Below are positions 38,531 through 51,980 of a stretch of 64,000 nucleotides of DNA, piece by piece. The stretch covers positions 124,001 to 188,000 of the forward strand of contig NZ_JAUSUQ010000007.1 of the NCBI RefSeq assembly GCF_030814135.1. The letters are read 5' to 3'. The DNA comes from Caldalkalibacillus uzonensis (lineage in GTDB: Bacteria > Bacillota > Bacilli > Caldalkalibacillales > Caldalkalibacillaceae). The number at the start of each line of letters is the position of its first letter. The first letter of the stretch is position 1. A program made the position numbers and the translations under genes. The notes beneath the pieces were generated by a model. The model ran no database searches and was not told the origin of the DNA. It saw nothing but the letters and a program-made list of their open reading frames with translations.

Positions 38531-39057
38531 CAAAGCGTTATGCCAAAGCCCTGTTTGAAGTAGCCAAAGAAAAAGATGAACTTGACCTCGTTAAACAGGA
38601 ATTGCAAAACATTCAAGAGCTGCTGAACCAGAATCCCGCCTTTGTTCAATTTCTTCGCCATCCACTAATCGAGAAGCAAGCCAAAAAAGAGTTCATCGGC
38701 AAAGTGTTTGCTGGCCAACTCTCTCAGGCTATGACTGGTCTCTTGCACCTTTTGATTGAACGGGACCGTGAAAATGAGCTGGAAGATATTGCAGCCTATT
38801 ATGCGGACCTGCTTAATAAAGAACGCGGGGTGGTCGATGCTGTCGTCACCACCGTTTCCCCGCTCTCAGAGGAGCAAGAAGAGCAGTTGCGTCAGGTATT
38901 TGGCCGTATTACAAATAAAAATGTCCGCCTTCATCCTGTGGTTGATCCCGGCATTTTGGGCGGCATTAAAGTGAAAATTGGCGACCGAATCTATGACGGA
39001 AGCGTGCAAGGCAAACTATCCCGCTTTGAACGTATGATCGAAAGAACGAAAAGCTAG
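38518..39057 (+). CDS. atpH: ATP synthase F1 subunit delta
   Basis: A 179-residue delta (OSCP-like) subunit joining the b stalk to the top of F1. The N-terminal AVAKRYAKALFEVAKEK and C-terminal DPGILGGIKVKIGDRIYDGSV segments are conserved. The ATG lies inside the end of atpF with GAGGTAGGGA as ribosome site. Full length. Confidence 0.96.
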   Translation: MGAVAKRYAKALFEVAKEKDELDLVKQELQNIQELLNQNPAFVQFLRHPLIEKQAKKEFIGKVFAGQLSQAMTGLLHLLIERDRENELEDIAAYYADLLNKERGVVDAVVTTVSPLSEEQEEQLRQVFGRITNKNVRLHPVVDPGILGGIKVKIGDRIYDGSVQGKLSRFERMIERTKS

Positions 39058-39075
39058 CAGATTGGGGTGAAATAG

Positions 39076-40584
<1,509 letters not shown>

Positions 40585-40626
40585 AAGGCCGCATGTTAAA
40601 CAGAGGAAAAAGGTGGTGAATGCGTC

Positions 40627-41487
40627 ATGCAAGGAATGAGAGAGATCAAGCGCCGTATCCGTTCGGTTAAAAATACACGCCAAATCACCAAAGCGATGAA
40701 AATGGTGGCGGCAGCCAAGCTGCGCCGGGCACAGGAAACAGCCGAGAATGCCCGTCCCTATGCCGAAAAAATTAAAGAGGTGATCTCCAGTATTGCAGCT
40801 GGGACCAAGGATTTTTCTCACCCCATGCTGGAAGCCCGTCCAGTCCAAAAGACGGGTTACATGGTGATCACCTCCGACCGGGGCTTGGCCGGACCGTATA
40901 ATGCCAATATTTTGCGTATGGTGGCCAAAACGATCGATGAGCGTCACCAGTCCAAAGACGAATACGTCATTTTTGCCATTGGCCGCAAAGGGCGTGACTT
41001 CTTTGCCAAGCGGGGCTATCCTGTGGTGGAAGAAGTAACCGGTATCTCCGACACCCCTTCCCTGGTGGAAATTCAGGACATTGCCCAAAGTGCGATTGGC
41101 ATGTTTGCCGATGAGACGTTTGACAAGCTGACCATCTTTTATAACGAGTTTGTCAGCCCGATTGTGCAGCGCCCTGTGGAGAAGCAGCTGCTTCCCCTGG
41201 CCTCTGAAGAAGTACTCAGCGGCCCGGTCAGCCAATATGAATATGAACCGGACAGTGAATCTGTCTTGGAAGTGTTGCTGCCCAAGTATGCTGAAACCTT
41301 GATTTACAGTGCTTTACTGGATGCCAAAGCAAGTGAGTTTGGTGCACGGATGACAGCGATGGGGAACGCAACCGATAACGCCACAGAAATGATTGAGTCG
41401 CTGACGCTGCAGTTTAACCGCGCCCGTCAGGCTGCGATTACCCAAGAGATTGCTGAAATTGTCGCAGGAGCCAATGCCTTAAGTTAG
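40627..41487 (+). CDS. atpG: ATP synthase F1 subunit gamma
   Basis: A 286-residue central-stalk subunit. Its N-terminal helix ([24 protein letters not shown]) and C-terminal helix ([24 protein letters not shown]) form the rotating coiled coil; [12 protein letters not shown] is conserved. The ATG at 40627 is spaced correctly from GGTGGTGA; ATG 40636 is an alternative three residues in. Confidence 0.96.
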   Translation: MQGMREIKRRIRSVKNTRQITKAMKMVAAAKLRRAQETAENARPYAEKIKEVISSIAAGTKDFSHPMLEARPVQKTGYMVITSDRGLAGPYNANILRMVAKTIDERHQSKDEYVIFAIGRKGRDFFAKRGYPVVEEVTGISDTPSLVEIQDIAQSAIGMFADETFDKLTIFYNEFVSPIVQRPVEKQLLPLASEEVLSGPVSQYEYEPDSESVLEVLLPKYAETLIYSALLDAKASEFGARMTAMGNATDNATEMIESLTLQFNRARQAAITQEIAEIVAGANALS

Positions 41488-41491
41488 GTAA

Positions 41492-42898
<1,407 letters not shown>

Positions 42899-42923
42899 TT
42901 CCCTGGGATAGGGAGGATAAACT

Positions 42924-43328
42924 ATGGCAACTGTTCAAGTTGATATCGTCACACCTGAACGGAAAGTGTTTCAGGGAGAGGCTGATATTATCATCGCCCG
43001 CGGTGTGGAGGGTGAATTGGGGGTTATGGCCGGCCACGCTCCTCTGGTCACCGCGTTGAAAACAGCACCGATCCGCATCAAGCAAGGGGGCCAGGAAACC
43101 CTGATTGCTGTGAGTGGCGGCTTCTTGGAAGTGCGCCCTGATAAAGTGAACGTATTGGCTGATACAGCCGAATTGCCTGAAGAAATTGACGTGGAGCGTG
43201 CCCAAAAAGCAAAGGCGCGCCATGAGACCATCCTGAAACGGCTGGATAAATCGGATAAGGATTACCTGCGCCACAAGCGTGCTTTGGAACGGGCTGAAGT
43301 ACGCCTGCAGGTGGCTAAAAGCAAATAG
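42924..43328 (+). CDS. atpC: ATP synthase F1 subunit epsilon
   Basis: A 134-residue subunit: an N-terminal beta-barrel (to about residue 85, with GEGELGVMAGHAPLV-type motif here as VEGELGVMAGHAPLVT) and a C-terminal two-helix domain that can extend and inhibit ATP hydrolysis. Last gene of the operon; a terminator follows. GGGAGG precedes the ATG. Confidence 0.97.
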   Translation: MATVQVDIVTPERKVFQGEADIIIARGVEGELGVMAGHAPLVTALKTAPIRIKQGGQETLIAVSGGFLEVRPDKVNVLADTAELPEEIDVERAQKAKARHETILKRLDKSDKDYLRHKRALERAEVRLQVAKSK

Positions 43329-43357
43329 GCCCTGTAAGTGACTGGAAAGCATGATTT

Positions 43358-43389
43358 AAACCTCCTTGACCATCATGGCAAGGAGGTTT
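43358..43389. terminator. Terminator between the atp operon and the leftward cupredoxin gene
   Basis: AAACCTCCTTG (43358-43368) pairs perfectly with CAAGGAGGTTT (43379-43389), with a 10-nt loop. T-rich sequence flanks it to the right (TTTTG) and A-rich to the left (TTTAAA), so it can serve both the rightward atp operon and the leftward gene ending at 43405. Confidence 0.85.
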
Positions 43390-43404
43390 TGTGTGGTGTG
43401 TTGC

Positions 43405-43857
43405 CTATTTGAGTACCACAATATGTCCTATCATCGGTCCTTCGTTGGACAAATCAGTGTGGGAGAGGCAGACGATTTTGAATGTGCCTGCTTTTTTTGC
43501 TACAAATTCAACGGTTGTTACATCCCCCTTGACAACCTCCCCTTTCACACCCATGCCTTCGATAGTGAAAGGGTGGCTATGACCATTAAGTCCAATGATG
43601 TTCAGCCGAACGCGATCCCCTTTATTCACAACCAACAAACCGGGATCCCAGCGATAAATTTCCATCTGTTCACCCGTTTGGGGATGCTTCCCGGTATGCT
43701 CTACGGCCACCAAATCAAAGGTTTTTACATCATTATCTCGCCCACCCGCTGGCACAGAATCGCCAGTGCTGTTAGACAGGAACCAATAGCTACCGGCCAG
43801 GAGTAAGACCAGCACAACAACAATCCAGCCCATCAGTTTTTTACCATTTAACACCAT
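43405..43857 (-). CDS. Membrane-anchored blue-copper (cupredoxin) protein
   Basis: A 150-residue protein with one N-terminal membrane anchor (about 8-27) and an outside cupredoxin domain. The type 1 copper ligands can be read: His93 or His95 (GHSHPF), Cys130, His133 and Met142 (Cys-x2-His-x8-Met). Such proteins carry single electrons at the outer membrane face, for example to a terminal oxidase. I use the ATG whose first base is 43857, nine bases after AAGGAG; the GTG at 43863 is too close to that site. It lies tail to tail with the atp operon and next to complex I, a suggestive respiratory setting. The partner is unknown. Confidence 0.85.
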   Translation of the reverse strand: MVLNGKKLMGWIVVVLVLLLAGSYWFLSNSTGDSVPAGGRDNDVKTFDLVAVEHTGKHPQTGEQMEIYRWDPGLLVVNKGDRVRLNIIGLNGHSHPFTIEGMGVKGEVVKGDVTTVEFVAKKAGTFKIVCLSHTDLSNEGPMIGHIVVLK

Positions 43858-43958
43858 AGACACCCGCTCCTTGTTCCTTAGTCCAAATATTTGTACAAGG
43901 TTATGCGTTGTCCCGGTGTTTTATGCCTAAAGATGGATGCCAGTCGGATAAAATTTCG

Positions 43959-44582
43959 TTACTGTTTCCCCAAGGCTTTATCCAGGTAAGCCATGGCAGC
44001 TTCCCGGCTGGCCAATACCTTAGCTTCCCGCTCCAGATCTTTTTGCACTTTCTCCTGGGCTTTAGCCACGACTGTTTCAGCCTTTTCCTGGGGAATAACC
44101 ACTACGCCATCTGCATCGCCCACAATCAAGTCTCCCGGCTTGACGCTGGCACCAGCACAGGAGATGGGCACATCTACTTCCCCGCTGCCACTCTTATCGC
44201 TGGCTGCCACCGTGACACTGCGGCAAAATACCGGCAAGTCTATCTTTTTGATTCCCTGCACATCCCGCACAGCTCCGTCAATGACAAGCCCGGCAATCCC
44301 CAACAGCTTGGCCAACTCCACCATGAAATCCCCGACGATCGCATTATAGGTGTAGCCACGGGCATCTATGACCAGCACCTCCCCATCTTCGGCTTCACGC
44401 ATGGCTTGCAGCAACAGCTTGTTGTCAGCCGCTCTGAGCTTGACAGTACGGACTTTGCCGGCCACTTTCCACTCCTCTTTCAATGGCTTAATAGCCGGGT
44501 CCAGATGATAGAGCCCACCCAGTGCATCGGAAACAACCGTTGTGGGTAACGTTTTTAATAGCTCAATTACCTGGTTCATCAT
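43959..44582 (-). CDS. RraA-family protein (aldolase/decarboxylase-like)
   Basis: A 207-residue RraA-fold protein. The motif GLVIDGAVRDVQGI with the Arg-Asp pair, and GDFMVELAKLLG upstream of it, form the metal/pyruvate-enolate site of 4-hydroxy-4-methyl-2-oxoglutarate aldolases and oxaloacetate decarboxylases; such residues argue for an enzyme rather than an RNase E inhibitor, since bacilli lack that target. The ATG (first base 44582) follows AAAGGAG. The upstream bases contain a perfect 15-bp tandem duplication that repeats this ribosome site. It is 101 bp from the cupredoxin gene downstream, possibly the same transcript. Substrate not predictable. Confidence 0.85.
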   Translation of the reverse strand: MMNQVIELLKTLPTTVVSDALGGLYHLDPAIKPLKEEWKVAGKVRTVKLRAADNKLLLQAMREAEDGEVLVIDARGYTYNAIVGDFMVELAKLLGIAGLVIDGAVRDVQGIKKIDLPVFCRSVTVAASDKSGSGEVDVPISCAGASVKPGDLIVGDADGVVVIPQEKAETVVAKAQEKVQKDLEREAKVLASREAAMAYLDKALGKQ

Positions 44583-44583
44583 A

Positions 44584-44613
44584 TTCCACTCCTTTGTTTT
44601 CCACTCCTTTGTT
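44584..44613. repeat. 15-bp tandem duplication carrying two ribosome sites
   Basis: TTCCACTCCTTTGTT occurs twice in direct succession (44584-44598 and 44599-44613). Read leftward each copy holds AAAGGAGTGG. The copy nearer the RraA start has the right spacing; the other is a spare. Confidence 0.9.
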
Positions 44614-44637
44614 AGAATAAGCACACACTATATTGAA

Positions 44638-44667
44638 ATTATACAAAACTGGGACAATTATGACCAA
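44638..44667 (-). promoter_or_regulatory. Candidate leftward promoter of the RraA-family gene
   Basis: On the minus strand TTGGTC (44667-44662) and TATAAT (44643-44638) are 18 bp apart, about 55 bp before the start codon. Confidence 0.5.
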
Positions 44668-44859
44668 TAGCAAGGCTAGTGCATGCTTCTTCAATGATAA
44701 ACTGATCGGTAAAGGGTTGTGATATAGATCATAGTTTTACTAGCGGAGGTAAGATACAATAGAACGTGGTTTCACCAAACAAAAAACTGCGAGCAGGGTG
44801 GCTTGTCTTTTCCACCTTGGGCTGACAGAAAATGGCCGTCAAAAGGGGTAGGTCTTAGT

Positions 44860-44888
44860 TAGACAGTTTTTGGCACATTTGATATAAT
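44860..44888 (+). promoter_or_regulatory. SigA promoter of the nuo operon
   Basis: TAGACA at 44860-44865 (five of six) and a perfect TATAAT at 44883-44888 are separated by 17 bp. About 120 nt of leader precede nuoA. Confidence 0.75.
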
Positions 44889-45017
44889 GTTAAGAGGTAT
44901 TTAACCCTTGTTTCTAGCGATTTGTTACATGACAGATCCATAAGTTAAACAGATTAACAAGCTGGATAAAGGAGTCTCACCTTGTTTCCACCGAATAATG
45001 GGGGGGAAGGGAAGTTA

Positions 45018-45392
45018 ATGGACTTTTTTAATGTGTACCAGAACAACTATCTCGTGGTTACCGCCTTTATCTTGATTGGTGTGCTCCTGCCAATGGTAGC
45101 GCTTACGGCAGGGCGCTTGCTCAGACCGCACAACCCCTATGAGGCCAAGCGCATCACTTATGAAAGCGGAATCGACCCGGTTGGCGACAGTTGGGTGCGT
45201 TTTAATGTGCGCTATTATGTGATTGCGCTCTTGTTTGTGTTGTTTGATGTGGAGGCGGTGTTTATCATTCCATGGGCTGTGGCCTATGAGAAGCTGGGTT
45301 TTTTTGCATTGATTGAGATGCTGATCTTTGTCATCTTCCTATTACTTGGGTTGGTTTATGCTTGGAAGAAGAAGGTGTTAAAATGGATCTAA
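45018..45392 (+). CDS. nuoA: Complex I subunit NuoA
   Basis: A 124-residue membrane subunit with three helices. The conserved [39 protein letters not shown] region is here split around residue 50-80 and includes the loop cysteine-free YESG motif near the quinone site. ATG 45018 after GGAAGGGAAG gives the usual length. An alternative TTG at 44982, seven bases after AAAGGAG, would add 12 residues. First of eleven overlapping or closely packed nuo genes. Confidence 0.95.
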   Translation: MDFFNVYQNNYLVVTAFILIGVLLPMVALTAGRLLRPHNPYEAKRITYESGIDPVGDSWVRFNVRYYVIALLFVLFDVEAVFIIPWAVAYEKLGFFALIEMLIFVIFLLLGLVYAWKKKVLKWI

Positions 45393-45904
45393 ACTTGGAG
45401 AAGATCACACCGAAAGAAGAGGAAGAACTGAAGCGCAATGTCTTTTTAACCACCTTGGAGCAGGTCAAAGCTTGGGCCCGCAGCAATTCCATGTGGCCTT
45501 TAACATTTGGCCTGGCTTGCTGTGCCATTGAGATGATGGGGACTGGGGCTTCCCACTACGATTTAGACCGCTTCGGCTCAGGTGTTTTCCGTCCCTCGCC
45601 CCGTCACGCTGATGTGATGATTGTCGCCGGTACAGTGACGAAGAAAATGGCACCTGTGCTGCGCCGGTTGTATGATCAGATGCCTGAACCCAAATGGGTC
45701 ATTGCTATGGGAGTTTGTGCCACAGCGGGCGGACCATACGTCAAGTCCTACTCCGTGGTCAAAGGTGTGGATCAGGTTGTGCCAGTTGATGTATATATTC
45801 CCGGTTGCCCGCCCAACCCGGCTGCTTTGATTTACGGTATTAACAAGCTGCAGGAAAAAATCCGCTATGAAGCCAAAACTGGAAAGCGGGTGACCAATCG
45901 ATGA
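45383..45904 (+). CDS. nuoB: Complex I subunit NuoB (cluster N2)
   Basis: A 173-residue subunit holding the terminal 4Fe-4S cluster N2, which reduces quinone. The four ligands are the two adjacent cysteines in LACCAIEM, the one in GVCATAGG and the one in PGCPPNP. The ATG lies ten bases inside the end of nuoA. Its stop overlaps the nuoC start (ATGA). Confidence 0.97.
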   Translation: MDLNLEKITPKEEEELKRNVFLTTLEQVKAWARSNSMWPLTFGLACCAIEMMGTGASHYDLDRFGSGVFRPSPRHADVMIVAGTVTKKMAPVLRRLYDQMPEPKWVIAMGVCATAGGPYVKSYSVVKGVDQVVPVDVYIPGCPPNPAALIYGINKLQEKIRYEAKTGKRVTNR

Positions 45905-46662
45905 GCGACGAACAGAAAAAAACAGACCAGCCGATGGACGAAGAAGAACTGAAGAAGAAAAAAGCAGCTGCCGCAGCTAAAGCCAAAGCCGCAGCTGCTG
46001 CCAAAGCAAAAGCGGCTGCCGCGGCCAAAGCCAAAGCAAAACGGGAAGCAGCAGACGGAGACGCTGACGACGCCAAAGCCAAAGCGAAGGCCGCCGCGAT
46101 TGCCAAGGCCAAAGCGGCAGCGGCAGCCCGGAAGAAAAAGGCTTTGGAAGGCAAAGAGGAAGAAGTTAAGCCCAAAGAGCCGTCTAAGAACCAGCCGCTG
46201 TTAGATAAGTATGTTAGAGTCCTCAAAGAACACTTTGAGGAAGACGTGCTTGAAGACGCCTATATTAATGAACTGGCCAAAGAAGTGCCCACTCTGGTGA
46301 TCAAAAAGGAACACTGGTTTGAAGTGGCCCAATTTATGAAACATAATGAACAACTGTCTTTTGATTATCTTTCCCACCTGGCTGGGATTGACCATGAAAC
46401 CCATATGGAGGTCTATTATCATTTTTATTCCTATAAAGAAAACCAGCCGGTGGCTGTACGGGTGAAGACTGACCGGGACGAAGCCCGTGTTCCGTCCATC
46501 ACGCCCATCTGGGCCGGAGCTAACTGGCCGGAGCGGGAAGCGTATGATTTGTTGGGTATTCACTTTGATGGTCATCCCAATTTGAAGCGGATTCTCTTAA
46601 CCGATGATTGGGTGGGTTATCCTTTACGCAAAGATTATGAGCAATATGACGAAGAGATCTAA
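45901..46662 (+). CDS. nuoC: Complex I subunit NuoC with a Lys/Ala-rich N-terminal extension
   Basis: A 253-residue subunit. The conserved 30-kDa NuoC domain occupies about residues 98-250, with [28 protein letters not shown] and [10 protein letters not shown]. In front is an extension of about 95 residues: an acidic start, then from residue 18 to about 86 an almost pure Lys/Ala run in which blocks of five alanines alternate with KAK, briefly broken by an acidic DGDADDA segment. It should form a long, positively charged helix. The DNA there is correspondingly repetitive (45960-46150). Possible roles are contact with membrane lipid heads, a partner protein or, since NuoEFG are absent, the electron-donor protein; this is inference. 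Confidence 0.95.
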   Translation: MSDEQKKTDQPMDEEELKKKKAAAAAKAKAAAAAKAKAAAAAKAKAKREAADGDADDAKAKAKAAAIAKAKAAAAARKKKALEGKEEEVKPKEPSKNQPLLDKYVRVLKEHFEEDVLEDAYINELAKEVPTLVIKKEHWFEVAQFMKHNEQLSFDYLSHLAGIDHETHMEVYYHFYSYKENQPVAVRVKTDRDEARVPSITPIWAGANWPEREAYDLLGIHFDGHPNLKRILLTDDWVGYPLRKDYEQYDEEI

Positions 46663-46705
46663 ATGATTAAGTGACTTAACGATCAGTGAGGAGTTGTCGA
46701 GGACA

Positions 46706-47805
<1,100 letters not shown>

Positions 47806-47806
<1 letters not shown>

Positions 47807-48831
47807 TGATAACAGAATTGCTGAGCTCACCTCCGTCATGGCTCAATTTGGCCACATTTGTGGCCCTTGGCGCAGGCCTGCTCTCGATTGCTTTGGGCTT
47901 TGTCACCTTTGCCATCTTGGCTGAGCGGAAAGTGATCGGCTTTATGCAAATGCGCCTCGGCCCCAACCAGGTGGGGGGACGCTTCGGTCTGTTGCAAACC
48001 GTAGCAGATGTGCTTAAACTGCTCTTAAAAGAAGACATTATTCCCAAAAAAGCAGATAAACCGCTGTTTGTTCTGGCACCGGTGCTTGCCTTTGTGCCGG
48101 CCTTTGCTGTATTGGCCGCCATTCCCTTCAGTGAGCGCTTGTACTTTACCGACCTGGCAGTTGGCTTGCTGTATTACATCGCTGTAGCGGGCATTACCAC
48201 ACTGGGGGTTCTGGCCGGCGGCTGGGCCTCTAACAACAAATACTCCCTCTTGGGGGGTATGCGGGCCGCCGCCCAGATGATCTCCTACGAAATCCCGCTG
48301 ATCATGTCCGTGATTGGTGTGATTTTGCTCTCCGGCAGCCTCAACCTGATCACCATTGTCAATGGGCAGGAGACGGTGTGGTATATTTTTGTACAGCCAC
48401 TGGCTTTTATCATTTTCCTGATTGCTGCTGTGGCTGAGCTGAACCGTGTGCCCTTTGACTTGCCTGAGGCTGAATCGGAACTGGTGGCCGGCTATCATAC
48501 GGAATACAGCGGCTTCCGCTGGGCATTCTTCATGCTGGCCGAGTATGTCTATCTGTTTGGCACGGCTGCCTTGACCACGGTGCTGTTCTTGGGTGGCTGG
48601 CACCCGCCCTTGCAGTTTATTCCCGGTTTGGCCTTCCTGGGTGTGATTCCGGGCGTGGTCTGGTTTGCCTTGAAGTTCATGGCTGTTGTGTTCTTCATGC
48701 TTTGGCTCAGAGCCACTTTTCCGCGTGTGCGGGCTGACCAATTGATGGAGTTCGGTTGGAAAGTGCTGCTGCCTTTGGCTTTGGTTAATGTTTTTGTGAC
48801 AGCGATTATGGTAGAAATCTTCATCAAATAA
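47806..48831 (+). CDS. nuoH: Complex I subunit NuoH
   Basis: A 341-residue membrane subunit with eight or nine helices that joins the quinone pocket to the proton-pumping arm. [20 protein letters not shown] in the first loop and the glutamate-rich [24 protein letters not shown] loop (split here by description) are conserved. The ATG overlaps the nuoD stop. Confidence 0.97.
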
Positions 48832-48843
48832 GGGTGTGATCAC

Positions 48844-49263
48844 ATGTTAGGCTTAACCAAGGGATTAGCCTATACCTTAAAACAAATGGGGAAAAAGCAA
48901 GTCACCTATGACTATCCCCAGGAACCACTGGATGTGCCTGACCGTTTCCGGGGCATTCAAACCTTTTATCCTGAAAAGTGCATCGTGTGTAACCAATGTG
49001 CAGCCATCTGTCCGACCGACTGTATCCAATTAACTGGCAAACCCCATCCCGATCCCAACAACAAGAAAAAGATCATTGACACCTACGACATTAATTTTGA
49101 AATCTGTATTTTGTGTGATCTGTGTACAGAAGTGTGCCCCACGGAAGCGATCGTCATGTCCAACAACTTCGAGCTGGCTGAATACAGCCGTGACGAATTG
49201 TTTAAGGATTTGGACTGGCTGAATGAAAACAGAAAGAATGTGAGAGAGGTGAACAAGCCGTGA
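48844..49263 (+). CDS. nuoI: Complex I subunit NuoI
   Basis: A 139-residue ferredoxin-like subunit with two 4Fe-4S clusters (N6a and N6b) in the motifs CIVCNQCAAICPTDC and CILCDLCTEVCPTEA. It passes electrons towards NuoB. With no NuoF or NuoG present, these clusters are probably the first inside this enzyme, so a soluble ferredoxin-like donor could dock nearby. GGGTGTGATC precedes the ATG. Its stop overlaps the GTG start of nuoJ. Confidence 0.96.
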   Translation: MLGLTKGLAYTLKQMGKKQVTYDYPQEPLDVPDRFRGIQTFYPEKCIVCNQCAAICPTDCIQLTGKPHPDPNNKKKIIDTYDINFEICILCDLCTEVCPTEAIVMSNNFELAEYSRDELFKDLDWLNENRKNVREVNKP

Positions 49264-49784
49264 GCGGAGAGGTGATCGCCTTTCTCATTCTGTCCCTGAT
49301 CACCATCAGCGGTGCCGTGTTCATGCTCAACCTGCGCAAAGTGGTGCACATGGTGGTGGCCCTGGCTTTTACTTTTATCAGTATCGCCGGCTTGTTCGTC
49401 CTCCTGGAGGCTGAGTTTATCGCTGCAGCCCAGGTGCTGATCTATGCCGGAGCCGTGACGATCATTATGCTGTTCGGCATTATGCTGACCCGGCATGATG
49501 ATCACGATGAAACGCGCCGTCCGGCCCACAAATGGCTGGCCGGACTGGCCGTGGCTGTTTTTTTTGTACTGGCTATGGCCGTGATTAACACCATGGACTG
49601 GGTCCCGGCTGATGCGCATCTATTCGAAAACAATACGGAACAAATCGGGATTCAATTGTTTGCCAAATATGTGATTCCCTTTGAGCTGACTTCCATCGTG
49701 CTGCTCGTGGCTCTGGTGGGGGCGGTTATTTTGGCCCGCAACGATGAGCAGAGCGCCGGGAAAGAAGGTGAACGGTATGAGTAG
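49260..49784 (+). CDS. nuoJ: Complex I subunit NuoJ
   Basis: A 174-residue membrane subunit with five helices. The segment [20 protein letters not shown] near residues 60-80 contains the pi-bulge helix important for coupling. GTG start overlapping the nuoI stop (GTGA). Full length. Confidence 0.94.
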   Translation: MSGEVIAFLILSLITISGAVFMLNLRKVVHMVVALAFTFISIAGLFVLLEAEFIAAAQVLIYAGAVTIIMLFGIMLTRHDDHDETRRPAHKWLAGLAVAVFFVLAMAVINTMDWVPADAHLFENNTEQIGIQLFAKYVIPFELTSIVLLVALVGAVILARNDEQSAGKEGERYE

Positions 49785-50091
49785 CATCCCCTTGGCCTGG
49801 TACCTGGGCGTGGCACTCGTCCTGTTTTGTCTGGGACTATACGGGGCGCTGACGAAACGGAATACGGTCATTGTCCTGATTTGTATTGAGCTGATGCTTA
49901 ATGCGGTTAATATTAACTTGATTGCCTTCAGCAAACTGGGCATGCATCCGGACATTGCCGGGCAGGTGTTTACCGTGTTTACGATTACAGTGGCTGCAGC
50001 TGAAGTGGCTGTCGGCATCGCCATCCTGATTGCCTTATTCCGCAACCGCCGGACGGTCAATATTGACGAAGTGAACGTGCTGAAGCGATAG
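49777..50091 (+). CDS. nuoK: Complex I subunit NuoK
   Basis: A 104-residue, three-helix subunit with the two membrane glutamates expected: [14 protein letters not shown] and [11 protein letters not shown]. The ATG at 49777 overlaps the nuoJ end by eight bases, preceded by AAAGAAGGTG. Length typical. Confidence 0.95.
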   Translation: MSSIPLAWYLGVALVLFCLGLYGALTKRNTVIVLICIELMLNAVNINLIAFSKLGMHPDIAGQVFTVFTITVAAAEVAVGIAILIALFRNRRTVNIDEVNVLKR

Positions 50092-50105
50092 GGGGGAGAA
50101 TGTCC

Positions 50106-51980
50106 ATGATCGAAAATGTGTGGTTAATCCCGCTCTTTCCGCTCGCCGCCTTTTTGATCCTTCTCTTTTTCGGACGCTGGTTGAAGGAAGGCTCGGCCTG
50201 GGTCGGTGTGGCTTTTATGCTGGGTTCGTTTATCGTGGCTGCCATGACCCTGTTGGAGCGGTTGAAACTGGATCATGTGGAACCGGTGGTATTTGAATGG
50301 TTCGCTATTGGGGACCGCATCATTACCATGGGATATGATGTCACCCCATTAAATGCGCTGATGTTGTTTATTGTGACATTGGTTAGTCTGTTGGTACATA
50401 TTTATGCCCGCGGTTATATGGAAGGAGACGACCGCATCGCTGTTTTTTACTCCTATCTGGCGTTATTCACCTTTTCCATGCTGGGCTTGGTCATTTCTCC
50501 CAACCTGCTGCAGGTGTATATATTCTGGGAATTGGTTGGTGTCTGCTCCTTCTTGCTGGTCGGTTTTTATTTTTACAAACCGGAAGCAAGGGCTGCAGCC
50601 AAAAAGGCGTTCATTATGACGCGCATTGGTGATGTAGGCCTGTTTGTGGCCATTATTTTGCTGTTCTGGCAGGTGGGCAGCTTTGAGTACAACGCCATTT
50701 TTGACGCGGTGCAAAACAATGAGCTGGCCCCTGGGATGATCACGTTAACCGCCATTCTCATTTTTGTCGGTGCCATCGGCAAGTCGGGCCAGTTTCCCTT
50801 ACACTCCTGGCTGCCCGATGCCATGGAAGGTCCTACGCCAGTCAGTGCTTTGATTCACGCCGCTACCATGGTGGCCGCCGGTGTGTATCTGGTTGCCGCT
50901 TTGTTCCCGCTGTTTAGCGCGTCGCCGCTGGCCATGGATGTGGTTGCCTATGTGGGGGCCTTTACGGCCATCTTTGCTGCCTCCATCGGTCTGGTACAAA
51001 ACGACATTAAGCGGGTCCTGGCTTATTCCACGGTCAGCCAGCTGGGCTATATGATGCTGGCTCTGGGTGCAGCCGGTTATGTGGCCGGTGTATTCCACCT
51101 GATGACCCATGCCTTTTTCAAGGCGTTGCTCTTCTTGGCTGCCGGAAGTGTGATCCATGCCGTGCACAGCCAGGATATCCGGCACATGGGCGGGCTGTTT
51201 GGGCGGATGAAAATCACCGGCACACTCTTTTTGATCGGTTGTTTGGCCATTGCCGGTATTCCGCCTTTGTCCGGATTCTTCTCCAAGGAGGAGATTTTGC
51301 TCACGGCCTGGGCAGACGGACGGTTTGGCGTATTCTGGGTGGCTGTCCTGACCGCCTTCATGACCGCGTTTTATATGTTCCGTTTATTCTTTATGGTCTT
51401 TACCGGGTCCCCGCGCAATCTGGAGTTAAGCAAAGCCCACGAATCACCCGTGGTGATGACCTTGCCCATGATCGTGCTGGGCGTGCTCTCTGTTTTTGGC
51501 GGTTTTGTGCATACCCATTGGACCGGCACCTATTTGGGAGAGTGGCTGATGAGCGGTCCGGCCTTCACCTACGGCATACTGCCCCACAGTGAAACGTGGA
51601 TCTTGCTCGTTGCGCTCTTGGTTTCCTTGGCCGGGATCGGCTTAGCCTACCTGATGTACCTCAAACAGTCCGTCTCAGCTGAAAAGCTGGCGGAGAACTT
51701 CCCCGGAGCGTACCGCACCTTGCTGAACAAGTATTATGTGGATGAAGCGTACCAAGCCACCTTTGTCAATGGCTTAAAAGGTTTGAGCCGCTTGCTCTCC
51801 TACTTTGACCGCTACGTGGTGGAAGGTGTTGTCCGCCTGGCTGCCTGGACGGCGAGAGCAGTTGGAGCGCTTGGCGCTAACATGCAAAACGGACAGGTGC
51901 AAACTTACGGGGTGACGGTCATCTTTGGCCTTGTGGTCATCATTCTTGCATTTCTGTTGACAGGGGGGTATGTGGGATAA
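50106..51980 (+). CDS. nuoL: Complex I antiporter-like subunit NuoL
   Basis: A 624-residue antiporter-type subunit with about 16 helices, including the C-terminal lateral helix. Conserved charged membrane residues appear in YIFWELVGVCSFLLVGFY (Glu) and GKSGQFPLHSWLPDAMEGPTP (Lys; quoted only in part), with HAFFKALLFLAAG and LSGFFSKEEIL further on. ATG 50106 is better spaced from GGGGGGAG than ATG 50100. Its stop overlaps the nuoM start (TAATG). Confidence 0.96.
   Translation: MIENVWLIPLFPLAAFLILLFFGRWLKEGSAWVGVAFMLGSFIVAAMTLLERLKLDHVEPVVFEWFAIGDRIITMGYDVTPLNALMLFIVTLVSLLVHIYARGYMEGDDRIAVFYSYLALFTFSMLGLVISPNLLQVYIFWELVGVCSFLLVGFYFYKPEARAAAKKAFIMTRIGDVGLFVAIILLFWQVGSFEYNAIFDAVQNNELAPGMITLTAILIFVGAIGKSGQFPLHSWLPDAMEGPTPVSALIHAATMVAAGVYLVAALFPLFSASPLAMDVVAYVGAFTAIFAASIGLVQNDIKRVLAYSTVSQLGYMMLALGAAGYVAGVFHLMTHAFFKALLFLAAGSVIHAVHSQDIRHMGGLFGRMKITGTLFLIGCLAIAGIPPLSGFFSKEEILLTAWADGRFGVFWVAVLTAFMTAFYMFRLFFMVFTGSPRNLELSKAHESPVVMTLPMIVLGVLSVFGGFVHTHWTGTYLGEWLMSGPAFTYGILPHSETWILLVALLVSLAGIGLAYLMYLKQSVSAEKLAENFPGAYRTLLNKYYVDEAYQATFVNGLKGLSRLLSYFDRYVVEGVVRLAAWTARAVGALGANMQNGQVQTYGVTVIFGLVVIILAFLLTGGYVG

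Larger units (their letters stand above)
44614..45017. other. Divergent intergenic region between the RraA gene and nuoA
   Basis: About 400 bp without a gene. It holds the leftward RraA promoter, the nuo promoter at 44860, a TACAAT at about 44753 that may be a further -10 box, and an imperfect hairpin (AGGGTGG at 44795 with CCACCTT at 44812). I found no open frame with a ribosome site except an N-terminal extension of nuoA from TTG 44982. Confidence 0.6.

Noticed and set aside
45960-46150. Repetitive DNA in nuoC as a possible CRISPR or satellite array
   Set aside because: The repetition follows codons for Lys and Ala in an uninterrupted reading frame; there are no spacers or uniform repeat units.
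48025-48843. A 272-codon leftward frame opposite nuoH
   Set aside because: Complement of a highly hydrophobic membrane gene; the translated His/Gln-rich protein has no domain or ribosome site.
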